Source: Escherichia coli
GTDB taxonomy: Bacteria > Pseudomonadota > Gammaproteobacteria > Enterobacterales > Enterobacteriaceae
Length of the DNA: 64,000 bases
Assembly (NCBI RefSeq): GCF_011881725.1
Contig: NZ_JAATUR010000001.1
Location: forward strand, 236,637-300,636
Reading direction: 5' to 3'
A program made the translations under genes and the position numbers. Of this stretch, positions 11,545-21,802 are shown in pieces (the first letter of the stretch is position 1; the number at the start of each line of letters is the position of its first letter). The notes beneath the pieces are model-generated. The model saw nothing but the letters and a program-made list of their open reading frames with translations, did not search any database and was not told where the DNA came from.

Positions 11545-13035
11545 TTAACTTTTGGTTTTGACTAAATCGTTTTTGGCACCGCCAAACGGCACGGCACCGC
11601 TAAATGGTTTACCGTCGATAGCGTCATGAGTACGCAATGCTTCCGGACGCAACCAGCGCTGAACGCGGGTTGGCATATCCAGACCAATCAGCAAAATCAC
11701 CACGAATGTCAGGCTGAACGAGAGCGATCCCAGCGCAGTCCCCAGATCCAGACGTTGAGCGATCAACGCGCCAAGGATGGGGGCCAGTGCGCCGCCAAGG
11801 GCGCCAACGTTGTAGGTAAAGCCCAGCCCCGCCGCACGCTGGTCGGTGTCGAAATAACCACCAATCAGTTTCGGTAAGATCCCGGCGATCCCCTGACCAA
11901 GCATTTGCTGGAAGAACAGTAACAGACCAAGCACCCAGACGTTTGCGCCGCCAATCGCAAATACCGGAATAATCAGCAATTGCGAAGCTAACAGGCTACA
12001 AACGTAGGCTTTGCGCGTTCCCAGCCAGTCACCGAGGAAGCCGCCGACACAGCAACCCACCGCCGCCCCAAAGCCGCTAAAGAACAGCACATTGGCGACA
12101 GTATGCGGGTCATAAGCAAGATCGGTTTTCAGATACGTTGGTAGCAGCGCCTGAATCGGCCATGAGTAGAGGAAAGCAAATAACACAACCACCATCAGCA
12201 TTACGCCCGTTGGCCAGCGTTTGCCCGTACTCTGCACCATAAAGCTGATAAAAATTGCGGCGCATAACAGCCCGAGAACAGCAACGATTGCGGCATTTTG
12301 CAGATTACCGGCAAAGCAGAACCACAGCGCAGTGGCCGCCGCCAGCGTCATCACGATATTGGCGATACGATGTTCACCACGGTAGAGAATATCCACCATC
12401 GTCCGCACTGGAGCCTTGCCCCCGTGTTTCTCTTTCCAGTCTTCTGCTTCGGGGATGTTTTTTCGCAGCCAGAGGGCAAAGATGATCGGTAAGATGCCGA
12501 TAAAGAACAGTGCACGCCAGCCCCAGACCGGAACCACCAGACTATAGACCTGGGCGGCAACGACAGCCCCCACAGAGAAGCCAGAAATCAGAAAACCACT
12601 GGCTTTGTTACGCAGATGTTTTGGCCAGCTTTCAATCACATAGGTGGCGCTGGAACCGTATTCACCTGCCATTCCCATGCCAATCACCAGACGCGCGATA
12701 AACATAGTGACGTAGCCAGGCGCAAAGCCACAAGCCAGCGTCCCGACTGAGAAGAGAACAATACTGGTGACCATTGCCAGACGACGCCCGTAGCGGTCGC
12801 CCATAGCGCCAAGCATCAGGCCGCCGAACCAACGAGAGATAAAGGCTGCGGAAATCAGACTTGCCGCCTGTACCGTTGTCAGCCCGAACTCACCTTGTAC
12901 TTCAGTGAGTACCAGGGCAATTAAAACGAAATCAAAACCATCAAGCAGATATCCCAACCAGGCAGCGGAAAATGCCCGCCATTGTGCACGATTGAGATGG
13001 CGATACCACGGGATATTCTGGGTTGTAGTACTCAT
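11545..13035 (-). CDS. nanT: Sialic acid transporter NanT
   Basis: A 496-residue major facilitator superfamily proton symporter for N-acetylneuraminate in the inner membrane. It has about 14 hydrophobic segments, two more than most MFS carriers, as known for NanT. The loop 2-3 MFS motif [10 protein letters not shown] and the later GDWLGTRK copy are present. The start at [11 protein letters not shown] (ATG 13033-13035) is preferred over an upstream ATG that would add 10 residues. It lies between nanA and nanE in the operon; a hairpin-rich 108-base gap separates it from nanA. Confidence 0.95.
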   Translation of the reverse strand: MSTTTQNIPWYRHLNRAQWRAFSAAWLGYLLDGFDFVLIALVLTEVQGEFGLTTVQAASLISAAFISRWFGGLMLGAMGDRYGRRLAMVTSIVLFSVGTLACGFAPGYVTMFIARLVIGMGMAGEYGSSATYVIESWPKHLRNKASGFLISGFSVGAVVAAQVYSLVVPVWGWRALFFIGILPIIFALWLRKNIPEAEDWKEKHGGKAPVRTMVDILYRGEHRIANIVMTLAAATALWFCFAGNLQNAAIVAVLGLLCAAIFISFMVQSTGKRWPTGVMLMVVVLFAFLYSWPIQALLPTYLKTDLAYDPHTVANVLFFSGFGAAVGCCVGGFLGDWLGTRKAYVCSLLASQLLIIPVFAIGGANVWVLGLLLFFQQMLGQGIAGILPKLIGGYFDTDQRAAGLGFTYNVGALGGALAPILGALIAQRLDLGTALGSLSFSLTFVVILLIGLDMPTRVQRWLRPEALRTHDAIDGKPFSGAVPFGGAKNDLVKTKS

Positions 13036-13104
13036 TGTGAGTCTCCCGCGGTGGGCGATGCCCACACGCTTTGGTATGAAAATTGTAGGGTACAGATGCG
13101 TTTT

Positions 13105-13139
13105 TTTCCCCTCACCCGGTAGGGGCGAGCGAGGGGAAA
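13105..13139 (-). promoter_or_regulatory. nanA-nanT intercistronic hairpin
   Basis: A 9-bp stem (TTTCCCCTC at 13105-13113, GAGGGGAAA at 13131-13139) begins 4 bases after the nanA stop. On the leftward transcript it is followed by a short T/A-rich run, so it could be a partial terminator that lowers nanTEKQ relative to nanA. The arms resemble the GGGGA-rich intergenic repeats common in enterobacteria. Confidence 0.5.
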
Positions 13140-13143
13140 GAAC

Positions 13144-14037
13144 TCACCCGCGCTCTTGCATCAACTGCTGGGCAAGCGCCTTCAGTTCTGGCAGATATTT
13201 TTCATCTACCGGACCAAACGGTTTGCGGCACAGCGGCACAGAAACGACATCCATATAATGCAGGACAGTTTTCAGGCCGCGGAATACGCCGGTTTTAATC
13301 AGCAAATCAATGACTTTGTTGCACTCAGTTTGCAATTTCTGCGCGGTCTGGATATCCCCTTCTTTCAGCGCTTTAACGATGCCCTGATAGCGCCAGCCCA
13401 TGATGTTGTAAGTACTGCCGATACCGCCGTCTGCGCCCGCCAGCAGGCCGGAGGCGAAGATTTCGTCGTAACCGTTATAGAGCACCAGATCCGGATGTTC
13501 ACGACGGATCTGTTCCATCTGATAGAGATCGCCGGAGGTCTGTTTCAACGCACCTACACCAGGCAGCGTAACCAGCGTGTTGATCTGATCCAGGGTCAGT
13601 TTAACGCCGCTTAACGCCGGAATGTTGTACACCACCATCGGCAAACCATCCGCCGAGTCAATGATTGCCCGGTAGTGATCGCAGTGTTCTTCAAAGCTGA
13701 AAGGATAGTAAAACGGCGTAACGGCGGAGACGGCATCAAAGCCATAACGTTTGGCTGATGCCGCAAGCTGCTGGCTTTCGGCGGTGCTGACGCAACCGAC
13801 GTGGGCGATGAGTTTAATCTTACCTTTCGCCTCTTCGGCGACGATTTCCAGTACCTGTTCACGCTCTGAAAGGCTCTGCACAAAGGCTTCACCGGTCGAA
13901 CCACCTACATACAGGCCGTCGATACCCTGCTGAATATTGAACTGAACCAGGCGGCGTAGACTCGCTTTATCCAGTGCTTGTTGTTGGTCAAAAGGAGTCA
14001 GGAGTGCGGCCATCACGCCACGTAAATTCGTTGCCAT
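13144..14037 (-). CDS. nanA: N-acetylneuraminate lyase
   Basis: A 297-residue class I aldolase of the DapA/NanA family that cleaves sialic acid to pyruvate and ManNAc. The pyruvate-carboxylate loop GGSTGEAF (about 46-52), the catalytic Tyr137 ([10 protein letters not shown]) and the Schiff-base Lys165 ([12 protein letters not shown]) are all in place. It is the first gene of the nanATEKQ operon, directly downstream of a triple GGTATA operator for NanR. Confidence 0.97.
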
Positions 14038-14072
14038 AAATACCTCTGATGTGATGCTTGTCTGATAAACGA

Positions 14073-14095
14073 TATACCTTTATACCTGTTATACC
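14073..14095 (-). promoter_or_regulatory. NanR operator upstream of nanA
   Basis: Read leftward there are three near-tandem GGTATA hexamers (14090-14095, 14081-14086, 14073-14078), matching the (GGTATA)n operator known for NanR. They lie 36-58 bases upstream of the nanA start, where repressor binding would block the operon promoter until sialic acid is present. Confidence 0.88.
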
Positions 14096-14158
14096 AGATC
14101 GAATAAGCAACACATCATACAGAACGCTTATAATGCGATCTGCTTCACTAAAGTGGCA

Positions 14159-14950
14159 TTATTTCTTTTTGTTGGTGGTCTGACCGAAGGCGTGCCAGGT
14201 GGCAGAAACGCTGTTGAGATGCGATTGTAACGCGCGATCGGCTTCGTCGGGATCGTGGCGGCGGATCGCGTCAACGATCGCAATATGCTGTTGATAGCTA
14301 ACGTTGTTATGCTCGTGCAGCGCCTGATCAGCGACCGTCGGACGCGCGGCGATCAACCAGTCAAGCAAGGCAACATGTATCGCCTTAAAGATTGGGTTAC
14401 CCGGGATCTCCGCCAGAACGCGGTGGAAATCAACGTCTGAGCGAATGAACGCGGCATTGTTATCCAGCGACTGACTGTTGATTTCCAGGGCTTTTGCCAG
14501 CAAATCGATTTGTTCATCGGTGGCATGTTCCGCCGCGTAGCGCACCAGGCTGGATTCAAAGAACAGACGTAACTGTTCGAAATGGGCTATCCCGCCAGGA
14601 TGGGAAAGAAAATCTTTTGCCATGCCGGAAAGCTCGCCGATGATGGTATCCGCAGAAGGACGTGAGACGCGAGCGCGCTCACCATTATTAATTTGCACCA
14701 GACCTTTACGCTTTAACGCCGCCAGCGCCTCACGTACTGAAGGACGCCCAACGTTAAAGAACGCCATAAGTTCGCGCTCAGACGGCAGTTGCTCACCTTC
14801 GCCAAATTCACGACGGCGGATCATCTGCTCCAGCTCTTCCTCCACCATTTCGGAGAGTTTTTTGCGCGCCAGCGGACGGCTACGCAAGTTACGACCAATT
14901 GCTGGTGAAGAATCTTCGGTTTGCGAATCAAATGCGTTCATAAGGCTCAT
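14159..14950 (-). CDS. nanR: Sialic acid-responsive repressor NanR
   Basis: A 263-residue GntR/FadR-type regulator. An N-terminal extension of about 30 residues precedes the winged helix-turn-helix ([24 protein letters not shown], in part). The FCD effector domain follows, with histidines and an aspartate ([23 protein letters not shown]) forming a metal and ligand site. It represses nanATEKQ by binding the GGTATA repeats just downstream; sialic acid relieves this. It is transcribed in the same direction, upstream of nanA. In K-12 dcuD separates nanR from sspB; here they are only 107 bases apart. Confidence 0.95.
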   Translation of the reverse strand: MSLMNAFDSQTEDSSPAIGRNLRSRPLARKKLSEMVEEELEQMIRRREFGEGEQLPSERELMAFFNVGRPSVREALAALKRKGLVQINNGERARVSRPSADTIIGELSGMAKDFLSHPGGIAHFEQLRLFFESSLVRYAAEHATDEQIDLLAKALEINSQSLDNNAAFIRSDVDFHRVLAEIPGNPIFKAIHVALLDWLIAARPTVADQALHEHNNVSYQQHIAIVDAIRRHDPDEADRALQSHLNSVSATWHAFGQTTNKKK

Positions 14951-15027
14951 TCTGGAAGATGCGTTAGCGGAAAATAACGAAGTTATCGTAACACAGTATC
15001 AAAATCAGGCGAAAAGATGTCAGATAG

Positions 15028-15055
15028 CAAAACAGGCCACTAAGGCCTGTTTTTG
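15028..15055 (-). terminator. Terminator after sspB
   Basis: The stem CAGGCC/GGCCTG (15033-15038, 15044-15049), with flanking A/T pairing and a TTTTG run on the leftward strand, begins directly after the sspB stop. It would end the sspAB transcript before nanR. Confidence 0.75.
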
Positions 15056-15057
15056 TT

Positions 15058-15555
15058 TTACTTCACAACGCGTAATGCGGGGCGACCACCGCGTGGCGGC
15101 TGTGGCGGCTCGTCATCAGGATTACTTTCATCATCATGATCGGGCTTATCGCCATCAATGACCGACATAACGGTTTCATTATCTGCCGATACATCTTCAT
15201 CATTCATGATGCTGGCATCTTCGTCGTAGGCAGCTTCAGGCTCGAACATTGTGCCTGCGCCATTTTCACGGGCGTAGATAGCCAGCACGGCAGCCAACGG
15301 TACTGAAACTTGACGCGGGATACCACCAAAGCGCGCGTTAAAGCGCACTGCATCATTCGCCAGTTCCAGGTTGCCGACTGCACGCGGAGCAATGTTGAGT
15401 ACGATTTGCCCGTCACGCGCATATTCCATAGGAACCTGCACGCCAGGGAGCGTCACATCCACCACCAGGTGCGGCGTGAGCTGGTTATCCAGCAACCACT
15501 CATAGAATGCACGCAGCAGATAGGGACGACGTGGTGTTAGCTGTGACAAATCCAT
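15058..15555 (-). CDS. sspB: ClpXP adaptor SspB
   Basis: A 165-residue adaptor that tethers ssrA-tagged proteins to ClpXP. The folded N-terminal substrate-binding domain (about residues 1-115) is followed by a flexible acidic linker and the C-terminal ClpX-binding tail RGGRPALRVVK, which is intact. The linker and nearby positions differ from my memory of K-12 SspB at several places (for example EDVSADN and DDESNPDD), one of the clearer signs of a non-K-12 lineage. It lies 5 bases downstream of sspA. Confidence 0.96.
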   Translation of the reverse strand: MDLSQLTPRRPYLLRAFYEWLLDNQLTPHLVVDVTLPGVQVPMEYARDGQIVLNIAPRAVGNLELANDAVRFNARFGGIPRQVSVPLAAVLAIYARENGAGTMFEPEAAYDEDASIMNDEDVSADNETVMSVIDGDKPDHDDESNPDDEPPQPPRGGRPALRVVK

Positions 15556-15560
15556 ACAGA

Positions 15561-16199
15561 TTAACTCCGGCCCAGACGCATTTCACGTTCAGCTTCTGTT
15601 AAGGAAGCAAGGAAGGAGTCACGCTCAAATACGCGGGTCATATAGCCTTTCAGCTCTTTCGCACCCGGGCCGCTGAACTCGATGCCCAGTTGTGGCAGAC
15701 GCCACAGCAGCGGGGCAAGGTAGCAATCGACCAGGCTGAACTCATCGCTCAGGAAGTACGGCTTCTGACCGAAGACCGGCGCGATGGCCAGCAGTTCTTC
15801 GCGCAGTTGCTTGCGTGCGGCATCCGCTTCAGAAGTTGAACCGTTGATGATGGTGTTCATCAGCGTGTACCAGTCTTTTTCGATGCGGTGCATGTACAGG
15901 CGGCTTTCACCGCGAGCTACCGGGTAAACCGGCATCAGTGGCGGATGCGGGAAACGCTCATCCAGGTATTCCATAATGATGCGAGATTCCCACAGGGTCA
16001 GCTCACGATCCACCAGGGTCGGAACGCTCTGATTCGGGTTGAGGTCAATCAGATCCTGAGGCGGATTGTCCTTTTCCACGTGTTCGATCTCGAAACTTAC
16101 ACCTTTTTCAGCCAGCACGATGCGGACCTGATGGCTATAGATGTCAGTAGGACCGGAAAACAGCGTCATTACCGAACGTTTGTTGGCAGCGACAGCCAT
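15561..16199 (-). CDS. sspA: Stringent starvation protein A
   Basis: A 212-residue RNA polymerase-associated protein with a glutathione S-transferase fold but no GST activity. The thioredoxin-like N-terminal domain (MTLFSGPTDIYSHQVRIVLAEKG) and the all-helical C-terminal domain with the conserved surface PHPPLMPVYP are present. It is known to be needed for stationary-phase acid tolerance, by lowering H-NS, and for P1 late transcription. It forms an operon with sspB. The 268 bases upstream, to the DUF695 gene, hold its promoter region; I see no further gene there. Confidence 0.96.
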   Translation of the reverse strand: MAVAANKRSVMTLFSGPTDIYSHQVRIVLAEKGVSFEIEHVEKDNPPQDLIDLNPNQSVPTLVDRELTLWESRIIMEYLDERFPHPPLMPVYPVARGESRLYMHRIEKDWYTLMNTIINGSTSEADAARKQLREELLAIAPVFGQKPYFLSDEFSLVDCYLAPLLWRLPQLGIEFSGPGAKELKGYMTRVFERDSFLASLTEAEREMRLGRS

Positions 16200-16467
16200 G
16201 AAAACCTCCAGGTATAGTCAGAATTTTTACTGCTACCAGCCACCAGGTGACCGGTCAGAAGTTGTGTTACCCAGTAAGGAACGACTCTCTTTGTTCGAAA
16301 AACAAACAAAAAACAAGCAATACCCGACATTTGGGCAGAAAATTGGATGATAGTTTACCAGATTTTGCGACCTTTGTGGTGAGTCGATGCCGGAAATGGG
16401 GAAAAAGAGATGCGCTTTAGCGTTAAATGCTTGACTTAGCCCCCACCGGGAATGTTGTTATTAACCT

Positions 16468-17262
16468 TTATGCCGTTGCTATCGGAGCCCCCCAGCCATC
16501 AAAACAACCACCATGCTTTTCAGACAAATCTGTAAGCTGGCATGTAATTTCAGTTATATGCCATTGTTCCGGAGCATCAATGTTAGTCAATGACGCCATA
16601 TACCCTTGCTGTTGGTCGTTCATCCGAATACTCACTAGCGTAATGCCATATGGCAATATCGCCACGTCTTCCGCAAAGGCACGGGCAGCAGCTTCTGTCG
16701 GCAATATCGCGTAGTAATCAATGGTACGTGGGAGCGTCAAATCGTCACCATGTTCCAGCAGCCCACGGCATACGCGGGAATCGTGTATCCAGTTCCAGTC
16801 ATATTTCGACGGGTACAGGAACTGGCGATAGTAATTTCCGTTATCGTTTTTACTCACACTATAGCTGCAAGAGACTTCCGGGCCACCCGCGAGCAATTTA
16901 TCCAGCGTTCTTTCCCAGTCCAACTCTTTTTCCGACTGGAAAACAAAATCGCGCCAGCCCTCTTGTGTTACCACTCCCACCAACCAAATCGGTAATGCCT
17001 TCCCCCTCTCCTCAAGCCAGTCCTCTATACGATTTAAACGTTGTGTTTCATCAGGCTGCGGTAAACCGTTTTCATAACAATGGGTATAACGTACACGAAA
17101 GAACCAGGTGTGGTTAAGTCGATCAAATCGTTCGTCCTGGATGGCACCTGTATCAACACGTATGCCCGTGACACGGTCATCCACCGTTGTAATAAAGAAC
17201 TCCCATTTATTCGACAGCGTTAATGATTCTTTCTTATTAAACAATGCATTAAAAATTCCCAT
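16468..17262 (-). CDS. DUF695 / RraB-like domain protein (extra gene between sspA and rpsI)
   Basis: A 264-residue soluble protein that I do not recall at this locus in K-12. The start at MGIFNALFNKKES is preceded by AAGGATA. The N-terminal two thirds (about 18-145) resemble DUF695 (WEFFITTVDDR, a conserved NGLPQPDE...RIEDWLEE segment). Residues about 170-225 resemble the RraB ribonuclease E inhibitor domain (RGLLEHGDDLTLPRTIDYYAILPTEAAARAFAED). This DUF695-RraB pairing recurs in bacteria, often among polymorphic toxin immunity and housekeeping-adjacent genes; its function is unknown. It has no signal peptide or membrane segment. It begins about 95 bases after the rpsI terminator hairpin, so it is likely a separate unit inserted between two conserved operons. 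Confidence 0.8.
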   Translation of the reverse strand: MGIFNALFNKKESLTLSNKWEFFITTVDDRVTGIRVDTGAIQDERFDRLNHTWFFRVRYTHCYENGLPQPDETQRLNRIEDWLEERGKALPIWLVGVVTQEGWRDFVFQSEKELDWERTLDKLLAGGPEVSCSYSVSKNDNGNYYRQFLYPSKYDWNWIHDSRVCRGLLEHGDDLTLPRTIDYYAILPTEAAARAFAEDVAILPYGITLVSIRMNDQQQGYMASLTNIDAPEQWHITEITCQLTDLSEKHGGCFDGWGAPIATA

Positions 17263-17357
17263 CGCAATATCCTTTTCTACAGTGCGTGGAAAATACCGTT
17301 TAAAGAGAATAATGCTGTAGAGAGAAGGAACAGAGGCTGGATCCGGACTTAGGCCAT

Positions 17358-17384
17358 AAAAAAACCCGCCGAAGCGGGTTTTTT
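17358..17384 (-). terminator. Terminator of the rplM-rpsI operon
   Basis: CCCGC-CGAA-GCGGG stem-tetraloop (17365-17378) flanked by seven A and six T, 33 bases after the rpsI stop. A classic intrinsic terminator that works on the leftward strand. Confidence 0.9.
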
Positions 17385-17416
17385 CGCAAATTGTATTCTG
17401 CCGGAGCAGAAGCCAA

Positions 17417-17812
<396 letters not shown>

Positions 17813-17824
17813 CTATAATCCCGA

Positions 17825-18340
<516 letters not shown>

Positions 18341-18416
18341 CTACCCCTTCGAATAGCCTATGCCAGCACACAAAAAGTTTTGGGAAAAAAACTTTCTTGT
18401 AACGTGGGGTCGCAGG

Positions 18417-18445
18417 ATTATAGAGAAGTCGGGGTCAAAGATCGA
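18417..18445 (-). promoter_or_regulatory. Putative rplM promoter
   Basis: On the leftward strand a perfect TATAAT (18417-18422) with 17-base spacing from a poor -35 TCGATC (18440-18445) is followed by a GC-rich discriminator, as usual for stringently controlled ribosomal protein promoters. A GGGGTC/GACCCC hairpin (18431-18449) from the zapE 3' end overlaps the spacer and -35. Confidence 0.55.
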
Positions 18446-18471
18446 CCCCTTTTTGTGATTTGTGGCAGGTT

Positions 18472-19599
18472 TTAACCTGTCAAATGCTCGCGCTTCAGAT
18501 ACTCTTCGCTTTGCATCTCTTGCAGACGTGACAGGCAACGCTGGAACTCAAACTTCAGTCGCTCGCCCTGATAAATTTCATACAAAGGCACTTCTGCGCT
18601 CACCACTAATTTGACATGGCGCTCGTAAAACTCATCCACCAGCGCAATAAAGCGCCGCGCTTCGCTCTCCATCAACCGCGTCATGACTGGTACATCAAAC
18701 AACATGACCGTGTGAAAGAGGCGTGAGAGCGCAATATAGTCATGCTGGCTGCGAGCATCGACGCACAGCGTAGTAAAAGAGACCGCCAGCGTCTGGTTTT
18801 CTACGCCCATTGTCGCTAGCGGTCGATGATTGATTTCTAACGTCGGTGAGTTTTCTCGTTTCACTCCCGCCAGCGCCAACCATAGTTTATCCATTTGCGC
18901 CCGGGTTTCATCGTTGAGTGGCGAAAGCCACAGATGCGCCTGGGTGAGCGTACGCAGTCGATAATCAACACCGGCGTCCACGTTCATTACATCGCAATGC
19001 TGTTTAATGGCGTCAATGGCCGGAAGAAAACGCGCACGTTGCAGGCCATTTCGATATAGCTCATCCGGAGGAATATTTGACGTCGCCACCAACGTTAAAC
19101 CGCGAGCAAACAATGCTTTCATCAGGCCGCCCAGCAGCATGGCATCGGTAATATCAGAAACAAAAAATTCATCAAAACAGAGGACATCAGTTTCTGCTTT
19201 GAAGCGATCGGCAATAATTTCCAGAGGATCGGTCTGCCCTTGTAATTCAGTCAGTTCTTCATGTACCCGCAGCATAAAACGGTGAAAGTGCAGGCGCTGT
19301 TTCCGCTCTCCCGGCAAACTTTGATAGAAAAGGTCCATCAGCCAGGTTTTTCCTCTTCCGACGCCGCCCCACATATATAAGCCTCGCACTGGCGCACTAC
19401 TTGCCTCTTCGCGCTTACCCCACAGTTTACCGACTCGCGCCATTAACCCACTCGCCCTCGCAGTGGGCGGCGGACTGTTGATTAATTCCTGGTAGATAAT
19501 CTCCAGCCGACTGACTGCCTCTTTTTGTACGTCGTCGGGTTGATGGCTGCCCTCATTGAGCGCCTTGAGGTATTGCGATGTTGGGGTAACGCTTTGCAT
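18472..19599 (-). CDS. zapE: Cell division ATPase ZapE
   Basis: A 375-residue AFG1-like AAA+ ATPase that associates with the Z ring under stress or low oxygen. The Walker A motif GGVGRGKT (about 77-84), the Walker B motif VLCFDEFFV and a sensor region VATSNIPP are intact. It is leftward and upstream of rplM, and divergent from zapG across about 190 bases. The two genes with linked division roles share a promoter region. The length equals that of the E. coli protein. Confidence 0.95.
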   Translation of the reverse strand: MQSVTPTSQYLKALNEGSHQPDDVQKEAVSRLEIIYQELINSPPPTARASGLMARVGKLWGKREEASSAPVRGLYMWGGVGRGKTWLMDLFYQSLPGERKQRLHFHRFMLRVHEELTELQGQTDPLEIIADRFKAETDVLCFDEFFVSDITDAMLLGGLMKALFARGLTLVATSNIPPDELYRNGLQRARFLPAIDAIKQHCDVMNVDAGVDYRLRTLTQAHLWLSPLNDETRAQMDKLWLALAGVKRENSPTLEINHRPLATMGVENQTLAVSFTTLCVDARSQHDYIALSRLFHTVMLFDVPVMTRLMESEARRFIALVDEFYERHVKLVVSAEVPLYEIYQGERLKFEFQRCLSRLQEMQSEEYLKREHLTG

Positions 19600-19792
19600 G
19601 ATCTTATTGTTATTCCTTGAATAATCGGTGCGCCGATGTTCACGGTTGACGAAAAAAAGGCCGTTCTACACTACGCGATATGCAGTCGGGATTCCACTTC
19701 TGTGGAATTAACGGTTATAGTGGCATAATCAGCCGCAGGCATGGAGCCTGAAGCCAACACCCTACGGAAACAAAAAACAACGGGAGATGTTC

Positions 19793-20191
19793 ATGACCTG
19801 GGAATATGCGCTAATTGGGTTAGTCGTCGGCATCATTATTGGTGCTGTGGCCATGCGTTTTGGTAATCGTAAACTACGCCAGCAACAGGCGTTGCAGTAC
19901 GAACTGGAAAAGAATAAAGCTGAACTGGACGAGTATCGCGAAGAGCTGGTTAACCACTTTGCCCGCAGCGCGGAATTACTGGATACCATGGCGCATGACT
20001 ATCGCCAGTTGTATCAACATATGGCGAAAAGCTCCAGTAACCTGCTTCCGGAACTGTCCGCAGAAGCCAACCCGTTCCGCAATCGTCTGGCGGAGTCCGA
20101 AGCCAGCAACGATCAGGCTCCGGTGCAGATGCCGCGTGACTATTCTGAAGGCGCATCTGGCCTGCTGCGCACTGGCGCAAAGCGCGACTAA
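19793..20191 (+). CDS. zapG: Cell division/envelope protein ZapG (YhcB, DUF1043)
   Basis: A 132-residue inner-membrane protein with one N-terminal transmembrane segment (about 4-22, YALIGLVVGIIIGAVAMRF). A cytoplasmic coiled coil (about 25-85) and a conserved tail ending SGLLRTGAKRD follow. YhcB is known to coordinate cell division with envelope biogenesis. The start at MTWEYAL was chosen over an ATG two codons upstream because it matches the family and is better spaced from CGGGAG. It is divergent from zapE. Confidence 0.94.
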   Translation: MTWEYALIGLVVGIIIGAVAMRFGNRKLRQQQALQYELEKNKAELDEYREELVNHFARSAELLDTMAHDYRQLYQHMAKSSSNLLPELSAEANPFRNRLAESEASNDQAPVQMPRDYSEGASGLLRTGAKRD

Positions 20192-20201
20192 TTTATTTTG
20201 C

Positions 20202-20226
20202 GGGCGCAGCCATTGCGCCCTCCTCT
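20202..20226 (+). terminator. Hairpin after zapG
   Basis: GGGCGCA/TGCGCCC stem (20202-20208, 20214-20220) with a 5-base loop, then a pyrimidine-rich TCCTCTTC. A probable terminator 10 bases after the stop. Confidence 0.65.
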
Positions 20227-20345
20227 TCTCTCCCTCCCCGACTATCATTTAATCTGGTGTCTCATTGTTAGCCGTCTGAAAATTCAATAACATCAAACTG
20301 TTTTGAATCTCTTTTTCTTATCATTCAGGTACGAGAGCAGGAATA

Positions 20346-21713
20346 ATGAAAAAACAAACCCAGCTGTTGAGTGCATTAGCGTTAAGTGTCGGGTTAACTC
20401 TCTCGGCGTCATTTCAGGCCGTCGCGTCGATTCCCGGCCAGGTTGCCGGTCAGGCGCCATTGCCCAGCCTGGCCCCGATGCTGGAAAAAGTGCTTCCCGC
20501 AGTGGTAAGCGTACGGGTGGAAGGAACGGCCAGCCAGGGACAGAAAATTCCAGAAGAATTCAAAAAGTTTTTTGGTGATGATTTACCAGATCAACCTGCG
20601 CAACCCTTTGAAGGTTTAGGCTCCGGTGTCATCATCAATGCCAATAAAGGTTATGTACTGACCAACAATCACGTCATCAATCAGGCGCAGAAAATCAGTA
20701 TCCAGCTCAATGATGGGCGCGAGTTCGATGCGAAGTTGATTGGCAGCGACGACCAGAGCGATATCGCTCTGCTACAAATTCAGAATCCGAGCAAATTAAC
20801 GCAAATCGCCATTGCCGACTCCGACAAACTGCGCGTCGGTGATTTTGCCGTCGCGGTCGGTAACCCGTTTGGCCTTGGGCAAACCGCGACTTCAGGCATT
20901 GTTTCCGCATTAGGCCGCAGCGGGTTAAATCTCGAAGGTCTGGAAAACTTTATCCAGACCGATGCTTCCATTAACCGGGGTAACTCCGGCGGTGCGTTGT
21001 TAAACCTTAACGGCGAGTTGATTGGTATTAACACCGCAATTCTTGCTCCTGGTGGAGGTAGCGTCGGGATTGGCTTTGCTATCCCCAGCAATATGGCGCG
21101 TACCCTGGCACAGCAACTTATCGACTTTGGTGAAATTAAACGCGGCCTGCTAGGCATTAAAGGTACAGAGATGAGTGCCGATATCGCCAAAGCGTTTAAT
21201 TTAGATGTGCAGCGTGGCGCGTTTGTCAGCGAAGTACTGCCCGGTTCTGGCTCGGCGAAAGCTGGCGTGAAAGCAGGCGATATTATTACCAGCCTCAACG
21301 GTAAATCGCTCAGTAGCTTCGCCGAGTTGCGTTCCCGCATTGCCACCACTGAGCCTGGTACTAAAGTAAAGCTTGGTCTGTTACGTAACGGCAAACCGCT
21401 GGAAGTGGAAGTGACGCTTGATACCAGCACATCTTCTTCAGCCAGTGCAGAGATGATTACACCGGCGCTGGAAGGCGCAACGTTGAGCGACAGTCAGCTA
21501 AAAGATGGCGGAAAGGGCATTAAGATCGACGACGTTGTCAAAGAGAGCCCCGCTGCTCAGGCAGGTTTGCAGAAAGATGATGTGATTATTGGCGTGAACA
21601 GCAATCGGGTGAACTCGATTGCTGAGATGCGCAAAGTGCTGGCAACCAAACCGGCTATTATTGCCCTGCAAATCATGCGCGGTAATGAAAGCATTTACCT
21701 GCTAATGCGTTAA
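20346..21713 (+). CDS. degQ: Periplasmic serine endoprotease DegQ
   Basis: A 455-residue HtrA-family periplasmic protease and chaperone. The signal peptide is about residues 1-27 (hydrophobic ALALSVGLTLSA, cleavage after AVA). The trypsin-like domain carries the catalytic triad in NNHVI (His), SDIALL (Asp) and GNSGGALL (Ser). Two PDZ domains follow (about 260-350 and 365-455), the second ending in LLMR. Two PDZ domains distinguish it from DegS. It lies 89 bases upstream of degS in the same direction, and its own promoter region is between zapG and the start. Confidence 0.97.
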   Translation: MKKQTQLLSALALSVGLTLSASFQAVASIPGQVAGQAPLPSLAPMLEKVLPAVVSVRVEGTASQGQKIPEEFKKFFGDDLPDQPAQPFEGLGSGVIINANKGYVLTNNHVINQAQKISIQLNDGREFDAKLIGSDDQSDIALLQIQNPSKLTQIAIADSDKLRVGDFAVAVGNPFGLGQTATSGIVSALGRSGLNLEGLENFIQTDASINRGNSGGALLNLNGELIGINTAILAPGGGSVGIGFAIPSNMARTLAQQLIDFGEIKRGLLGIKGTEMSADIAKAFNLDVQRGAFVSEVLPGSGSAKAGVKAGDIITSLNGKSLSSFAELRSRIATTEPGTKVKLGLLRNGKPLEVEVTLDTSTSSSASAEMITPALEGATLSDSQLKDGGKGIKIDDVVKESPAAQAGLQKDDVIIGVNSNRVNSIAEMRKVLATKPAIIALQIMRGNESIYLLMR

Positions 21714-21720
21714 TGTCATA

Positions 21721-21754
21721 AACCGGGCATCAGGCTGACGTGTGATGTCCGGTT
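21721..21754 (+). promoter_or_regulatory. degQ-degS intercistronic hairpin
   Basis: AACCGG(G)CATCA pairs with TGATG(T)CCGGTT, an 11-bp stem with one mismatch and a 10-base loop, 7 bases after the degQ stop. There is no T run, so it more likely stabilises degQ mRNA or causes partial termination before degS. Confidence 0.55.
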
Positions 21755-21802
21755 AACTCGTGGTATGCTGCTGCCGTTCCCTTTTTTAATGACGCCTCCA
21801 TC

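Noticed and set aside
16200..16467. Small gene in the sspA upstream gap
   Set aside because: Short open frames there lack ribosome sites and any recognisable similarity; the interval is more simply the sspA promoter region.
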